Shown here: positions 6,395 to 10,069 of the stretch, piece after piece | Layout: each line of letters opens with the position of its first letter | Numbering within the stretch: position 1 is the stretch's first letter | Assembly (NCBI GenBank): GCA_023264315.1 | Contig: JALQST010000081.1 | Coordinates: forward strand, 1 to 10,069 | Direction: 5' to 3' | DNA length: 10,069 nt | From: Nodosilinea sp. BSH.14 | GTDB taxonomy: Bacteria > Cyanobacteriota > Cyanobacteriia > Phormidesmidales > Phormidesmidaceae | Notes under the pieces: generated by a model | Seen by the model: only the letters and a program-made list of their open reading frames with translations | The model's database searches: none | Told to the model about the DNA's origin: nothing | Position numbers and translations under genes: made by a program

Positions 6395-7024
6395 CTAACT
6401 CACAGATTTGGGGTCTTGGCCATAGGCTTGCCAAGCCAGATCCACTAGCCCATTGACGATGGCGGCGGCCACCACGGCGCTGCCCTTGCGGCCATCAATG
6501 CGGACGTGGGGAATCATCGTATCTTGCAGCCGATCTTTCAGGGCAACGGTGTCGAGGAAACCCGCCGGAGTGCCCACCACTAGGGCAGGCCGCACTTTCT
6601 GGGTTTCAATTAAATCCACGAGAGTCGTGAGGGCAACCTCTGACGCGCCGACCACAAAAATGGCCTCCGGATAGCGCAGGGCCAGGGTTTCAATGCCCCA
6701 GGCGGCTTGGCTTTTGCCCTTTTGGGGCCGAGTGAGGGCATCCATGCTGCAATAGACCGGGTTGGCAAAGGTGGCCTGAATCGCTGGCGTAATGCCGACC
6801 TGCACCATGGGCACATCCACCACAATGGTGGTGCGAGCCGCGAGGGCAGCGGCTCCCGATTGCAGCGCTTGGTCAGAAAAGCGGACGTGGGTGGCATAGT
6901 CAAAATCCGCCGTGGCATAGATCACTCGCCGCACAATTTCGTACTCTGCCGGAGAAAAGCCGTGGTCGCCAATTTCGTTGTCAATGACTCGCAGGCTTTG
7001 GGCGTCGCTCAAATGCCATTCCAT
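6395..7024 (-). CDS. cobH: Precorrin-8X methylmutase (cobalt-precorrin-8 methylmutase)
   Basis: The enzyme moves a methyl group from C-11 to C-12 of (cobalt-)precorrin-8 to form hydrogenobyrinic or cobyrinic acid in B12 biosynthesis; it is also called CbiC. The product is 209 residues, the normal length, and is clear through IVRRVIYATADF (30-41), SGAAALAARTTIVVDVPMVQ (56-75), then the TPAGF (about 151-155) and the IDGRKGSAVVAAAIVNGL block (about 176-193) near the end. One oddity: CobH/CbiC enzymes have a catalytic His in the segment matching VIYATAD, and here the residue is Tyr36 (codon TAT). The rest of the fold looks intact. It is the only minus-strand gene and has no other cob gene next to it; cyanobacterial B12 genes are often scattered. 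Start ATG 7024 has no strong ribosome site. Confidence 0.92.
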   Translation of the reverse strand: MEWHLSDAQSLRVIDNEIGDHGFSPAEYEIVRRVIYATADFDYATHVRFSDQALQSGAAALAARTTIVVDVPMVQVGITPAIQATFANPVYCSMDALTRPQKGKSQAAWGIETLALRYPEAIFVVGASEVALTTLVDLIETQKVRPALVVGTPAGFLDTVALKDRLQDTMIPHVRIDGRKGSAVVAAAIVNGLVDLAWQAYGQDPKSVS

Positions 7025-7303
7025 GAATGTGTCCAGACCGCATAAATTCTGTAGCTACCATAGCTCACTTTAGGCCGCAGAAACCCCGATGTTTCGCCCC
7101 TACCCAGCCGATGGGTGGCCCCGATGGCCCTAGGTCAAACCGGCGTCACTGCCGCTTGGGATCCCTGATGTTCTCCAGGGAGGGGCTTCGGGCCTCTGAT
7201 CGGGGGAACTAGGCGGGATCGGGACAACTGTCCGGGGTATGATTTTCTGATTAAAACCCTTGCCCTAGCGCATGATGGGGCGATGTCATCGGAAAAGGTT
7301 GCC
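7025..7303. other. Divergent intergenic region between cobH and murD
   Basis: About 280 bases separate the two divergent starts. I see no gene in it. It holds a stem-loop (TCCCTG 7162-7167 with CAGGGA 7176-7181, 8-base loop), a GC-rich stretch around 7180-7235, and a weak -10-like TATGAT at 7238-7243 without a matching -35 that could serve murD. Promoters for both genes should lie here, but none is convincing. Confidence 0.4.
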
Positions 7304-8653
7304 ATGAAACAGGCCCATGTGATCGGCTTAGGAAAATCCGGTATTGCCGCCGCTCGGTTGCTGCGAAAGCAGGGCTGGGCGGTGGTGCTGAGTGATCGCA
7401 ATGCTACTCCCCTGGCGGCGGATCAACAGGCCGAACTGCAAGCCGCTGGCGTCACCGTGAAATGGGGCCATCGTTTTGCAGTCACGCCGGAGGATCGGCC
7501 CGACCGGGTGGTGGTTAGCCCTGGGGTGCCCTGGGATTTGCCCGCCCTAGCCGAAGCCCGCGCCGCCGGACTGGAGGTGATCGGCGAAATGGAACTGGCC
7601 TGGCTGACGCTGCAACATCAGCCCTGGGTGGGGATTACGGGCACCAACGGCAAAACGACGACCACCGCCCTCACCGCCACCATTTTTCAGGCTGCGGGTT
7701 TGAACGCCCCCGCCTGCGGCAACATTGGCTATGCCGCCTGCGAACTGGGACTGCAAGACCCCGCGCCAGACTGGGTGATCGCCGAACTCAGCAGCTACCA
7801 AATCGAAGCCTCGGCCACCCTCGCCCCCCGCATCGGCCTGTGGACGACCCTCACCCCCGACCACCTACAACGGCACAAAACCCTGGATAACTACGCCCGC
7901 ATCAAAGCCTCCCTGCTGCAACGGTCAGACTTTGCTATCTTCAACGGCGACGACCCCTACCTGCGCCAGCACATCCCCGCTGAATTTCCCCAGGCCCACT
8001 GGACGAGCGTAGGAGGCAAAACCGCCCTCGGGGCCTTGGTACCGACGACCTACATCGAAAACGGCTGGGTGAGGTTTAAGGGCCAGCCCATCGTTGCCGC
8101 TGATGCCCTGAAAATGGTGGGCGACCACAACCTGCAAAATCTGCTGATGGCCGTCGCCGCCGCCTGCTTGGCCGACATCGACCCCGCCGCCATCGCCGCC
8201 GGAGTGGCGAACTTCCCCGGTGTGCCCCACCGCCTAGAGCACCTCTGCACCTGGCAAGGGATTGACTTTATCAACGATTCCAAGGCCACCAACTACGATG
8301 CCGCCGAAGTGGGCCTGCGTTCGGTTGCGAGTCCTACGGTACTGATTGCCGGGGGCGAAGCCAAGGAAGGCGACGACGGCCCCTGGCTCGAGCGCATCCA
8401 GGAACGGGCCGCGACGGTGCTGCTGATTGGCGATGCCGCCCCCCAGTTTGCCCGCCGCCTTGCGGCAGTCGGCTACCAAAACTACGAAATCGTGGAAACC
8501 ATGGATCGCGCCCTGCGCCGCAGCCAGGAAGTCGCGCCCAACCTGGGGGCCAAGGTCGTCCTGCTGTCTCCCGCCTGCGCCAGTTTCGACCAATATCCCA
8601 ACTTCGAGGCCCGGGGCGACCATTTCCGGCACCTGTGCCAAGACCTGAGTTAA
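7304..8653 (+). CDS. murD: UDP-N-acetylmuramoyl-L-alanine--D-glutamate ligase
   Basis: MurD adds D-glutamate to UDP-MurNAc-L-Ala with ATP in the cytoplasmic steps of peptidoglycan synthesis. From ATG 7304 the protein is 449 residues, normal for the family. It opens with the N-terminal Rossmann motif VIGLGKSGIAAARLL, has the ATP-binding P-loop GITGTNGKTTTT (110-121), the central-domain ELSSYQIE and HLQRH segments, NDSKATN (324-330) and the C-terminal LSPACASFDQYPNFEARGDHF region (421-441). All three Mur ligase domains are complete. ATG 7283 would add seven residues (MSSEKVA); I prefer 7304 because the family normally begins within a few residues of the VIGLG strand and AAAGG-like bases (7294-7298) precede it. 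It has no dcw-cluster neighbours, which is usual in cyanobacteria. Confidence 0.95.
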   Translation: MKQAHVIGLGKSGIAAARLLRKQGWAVVLSDRNATPLAADQQAELQAAGVTVKWGHRFAVTPEDRPDRVVVSPGVPWDLPALAEARAAGLEVIGEMELAWLTLQHQPWVGITGTNGKTTTTALTATIFQAAGLNAPACGNIGYAACELGLQDPAPDWVIAELSSYQIEASATLAPRIGLWTTLTPDHLQRHKTLDNYARIKASLLQRSDFAIFNGDDPYLRQHIPAEFPQAHWTSVGGKTALGALVPTTYIENGWVRFKGQPIVAADALKMVGDHNLQNLLMAVAAACLADIDPAAIAAGVANFPGVPHRLEHLCTWQGIDFINDSKATNYDAAEVGLRSVASPTVLIAGGEAKEGDDGPWLERIQERAATVLLIGDAAPQFARRLAAVGYQNYEIVETMDRALRRSQEVAPNLGAKVVLLSPACASFDQYPNFEARGDHFRHLCQDLS

Positions 8654-8678
8654 GGCTGGTTCCCTGAATGCCGGGATT

Positions 8679-8733
8679 GGGCACGGTCGCCGTGCCCCTA
8701 CCTTTGGGGGCGAGAACCACGCCTCTACCTTTG
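8679..8733. repeat. Two adjacent degenerate hairpin repeat units (REP/MITE-like)
   Basis: Unit one is a perfect hairpin, GGGCACGG (8679-8686) with CCGTGCCC (8690-8697) and a TCG loop, followed by CTAC. Unit two is a decayed version, GGGGGCG (8706-8712) facing CGCCTCTAC (8720-8728). Both end in nearly the same 12-mer, CCCCTACCTTTG (8695-8706) and CCTCTACCTTTG (8722-8733), 27 bases apart. Hairpins with a CCCCTAC end (or GTAGGGG on the other strand) are familiar as dispersed intergenic repeats in cyanobacterial genomes. It may also act as a terminator or transcript end for murD. Confidence 0.55.
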
Positions 8734-8754
8734 TCCTGATTGCGATTGCACCTG

Positions 8755-9126
8755 ATGACGACGCTTCCTGAACTGACTAACGACACCCTTTGGGCGATTT
8801 TGAACAACGAACTGGACGACGACACCGTGAATCGTCTGGTGTGGCATTACCTGGGTTATCAGCAAACGGAGGAGGGGTGGGATACCGCAGCGGTGGATCT
8901 GGCCTGGGTGGAAAAGTATCCAGAGCCGCCCAATTTCATCGAAAGCCGACCCGCCACCGTGCATCTCACCCGCTCCATTCCCGCTGAGTACAAGCAATTA
9001 CTTAAGGAAGAACTGGGCTTCAAGGGCTACACCGTGGATCAACTGGTGCCCCGACTCACCCGTCGCGCCACCATGACCAACTGGCTACTGGCCTACCGGG
9101 CACAGCAGGCCACGCCAAAGTCCTAG
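8755..9126 (+). CDS. DUF1823 family protein
   Basis: A 123-residue cytoplasmic protein that I place in DUF1823, a family found in cyanobacteria and, as far as I recall, in plants, with no established function. Telling stretches are LPELTNDTLWAILNNELDDD near the start, VNRLVWHYLGY, YPEPPNFIESRPATVHLTRS in the middle and YKQLLKEELGFKGYTVDQL towards the end, then RRATMTNWLLAY. It has no signal peptide or membrane helix. Start ATG 8755 is chosen over TTG 8740 because the family begins close to LPELT; no clear ribosome site precedes it, and the leader is largely the repeat pair at 8679-8733. No enzyme motif is visible. Confidence 0.75.
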   Translation: MTTLPELTNDTLWAILNNELDDDTVNRLVWHYLGYQQTEEGWDTAAVDLAWVEKYPEPPNFIESRPATVHLTRSIPAEYKQLLKEELGFKGYTVDQLVPRLTRRATMTNWLLAYRAQQATPKS

Positions 9127-9172
9127 CGTTGGGCCGGAAGGGGTGACATTCGCAGTCTAGAATGGGGCGGTT

Positions 9173-9865
9173 ATGGTTGGTATGGGTTCCATGGATTCAC
9201 GGTTGAAGGCTCTGCGGGGTGGGTTGGTGGTGTCCTGTCAGGCTCCGGCTTCGTCGCCGTTGCACCATCCCCAGGTGATTGCGGCCATGGCGGCGGCGGC
9301 GGTGCAGCAGGGGGCCATTGGCGTGCGGATTGATTCCCCTAGCCACATTGCGGCGGTGCGGGAACGGGTGAGCCAGCCCATCATCGGCCTGTGGAAGCAG
9401 GTGTTGCCGCCGTCGTCGGTATACATTACCCCCCAGGCCCACCATGCTGAGGCCGTGGCCCAGGCGGGCAGCGACATCATTGCGGTGGATGCCACCCAGC
9501 GGCCCCGCCCTGGGGAAGAGACCCTGGCGGGATTGATTCACCACATTCACACCCGCTGGAACAAACCCGTCATGGCGGATGTGGACAGCCTAGAGAACGC
9601 CCTTGCCGCCATCGCTGCCGGGGCCGACTGTGTGGGCACCACCCTCTACGGCTACACCGAGGCCACCCAGGGGGAAACCCCGCCCAGCCTAGATTTGGTG
9701 CGGGCGATGGTGGCCCACTGCTCGGTTCCCGTGATTTGTGAAGGGGGGATTGCGTCGCCGGAGATGGCCCGAGCCGCCCTTGATGCGGGAGCCTATGCGG
9801 TGGTGGTGGGCACCGCCATCACCGGCATCGATAGCCTGGTGAGCCAGTATGTAGCGGCCCTTTGA
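9173..9865 (+). CDS. nanE: Putative N-acetylmannosamine-6-phosphate 2-epimerase
   Basis: A TIM-barrel epimerase predicted to convert ManNAc-6-phosphate to GlcNAc-6-phosphate, a step of sialic-acid and amino-sugar catabolism. The protein (up to 230 residues, typical for NanE) shows GGLVVSCQAP (16-25), GAIGVRIDS (48-56), PIIGLWKQ with Lys75, the DATQR motif (Asp106-Arg110), MADVDS with Asp136, GADCVGTTLYGYT (150-162), CEGGI with Glu190, and GTAIT (213-217). All catalytic and phosphate-binding parts look intact. Three in-frame ATGs (9173, 9182, 9191) are possible starts; homology begins near LKALRGG, so the shortest form, starting MDSRLKALRGG, is equally plausible. No nanA, nanK or nagB is nearby. 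The gene follows the DUF1823 gene by 46 bases. Confidence 0.88.
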   Translation: MVGMGSMDSRLKALRGGLVVSCQAPASSPLHHPQVIAAMAAAAVQQGAIGVRIDSPSHIAAVRERVSQPIIGLWKQVLPPSSVYITPQAHHAEAVAQAGSDIIAVDATQRPRPGEETLAGLIHHIHTRWNKPVMADVDSLENALAAIAAGADCVGTTLYGYTEATQGETPPSLDLVRAMVAHCSVPVICEGGIASPEMARAALDAGAYAVVVGTAITGIDSLVSQYVAAL

Positions 9866-9964
9866 CCCCCATGGGCAGGTAGACCGTGGGAGGGATCGAT
9901 GGAGGTGGGCAATCTGGTTTATCGTGGGCACAGGTGAACGACGATTTGGTAGGCGGGTTGCCCT

Positions 9965-10069
9965 ATGAATTCCCACGATCCCGATTTTCCCCAAGACCTT
10001 CCAGTTCCTCCTGAGGCGGAGGCGGCTATTCCAGAGACAGAGGATTCTGATTTAGAAAGGACTCATCCA
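9965..10069 (+). CDS. N-terminal fragment of an unrecognised acidic protein
   Basis: An open frame of 35 codons from ATG 9965 runs off the right edge. AGGCGGG at 9951-9957 is a fair ribosome site. The visible part is very acidic and Pro-rich (many Asp, Glu and Pro), looks disordered and lacks a signal peptide, as in the leading tail of a larger soluble or membrane protein. Nothing in it allows a family assignment. It could also be a chance frame, but the ribosome site and absence of other genes here support it. Confidence 0.5.
   Translation, partial: MNSHDPDFPQDLPVPPEAEAAIPETEDSDLERTHP

Noticed and set aside
3962..7140. Shared 11-mer CTAGGTCAAAC at 3962-3972 and 7130-7140, upstream of two genes
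   Set aside because: Exact 11-base matches are expected by chance several times in 10 kb; no dyad or known regulator motif.
8334..8825. Minus-strand open frame across the murD end and the repeat pair
   Set aside because: Low-complexity Arg/Gly/Pro translation opposite conserved murD sequence; no start context.
9143..9163. GTGACA ... TAGAAT as a promoter for nanE
   Set aside because: The boxes are only 9 bases apart, far from the usual 16-18.
1..10069. CRISPR array, tRNA, rRNA or a defence operon
   Set aside because: No regularly spaced direct repeats, cloverleaf or ribosomal sequence was seen, and apart from tnpB no nuclease, helicase or toxin-antitoxin gene is present.

Overview
The window is a stretch of cyanobacterial chromosome, roughly 60% GC. 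The taxonomic call rests on the gene set: a high-light-inducible (Hlip/SCP) protein with the chlorophyll-binding helix, a cyanobacterial-type DUF1823 protein, a membrane-anchored helical-repeat protein of a kind I associate with cyanobacteria, and an EnvC-like M23 peptidase. HIP1 (GCGATCGC) occurs only once, so this is probably a lineage not rich in HIP1. A Leptolyngbya/Synechococcales-like filamentous organism would fit, but genus cannot be settled from the sequence.

Layout. At 1-655 lies the C-terminal part of a TnpB RuvC nuclease from an IS200/IS605-type element cut by the left edge. It is followed by a strong hairpin (658-686) that looks like the omega-RNA scaffold at the element's right end. 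Next come two envelope genes on the + strand: an exported coiled-coil M23 peptidase (about 808-2019) and an S66 LD-carboxypeptidase with a Tat-like signal (2092-3132). Then follow hisH (histidine biosynthesis, 3242-3871) and a 664-residue protein with one membrane helix and Trp-anchored 52-residue repeats (4058-6052). A tiny Hlip gene (6202-6372) ends 22 bases from the convergently transcribed cobH (7024-6395, minus strand, cobalamin pathway). The right part carries murD (about 7304-8653), a DUF1823 gene (8755-9126), a nanE-like epimerase (about 9173-9865) and the first 35 codons of an unrecognised gene running off the right edge.

How the genes relate. Most genes have their own intergenic leader of 50-280 bases, and I see no tight operon. 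Peptidoglycan metabolism is the one recurring theme: M23 peptidase, LD-carboxypeptidase, MurD and possibly NanE for amino-sugar salvage. The + strand dominates, with cobH the only clear minus-strand gene.

Points most worth a second look: the tnpB/omega-RNA 3' end, the exact 52-residue periodicity of the large repeat protein, a Tyr where CobH/CbiC enzymes usually carry the catalytic His, and a pair of dispersed-repeat-like units between murD and the DUF1823 gene. I see no multi-gene defence system, CRISPR array, tRNA or rRNA, and no convincing new multi-gene system.
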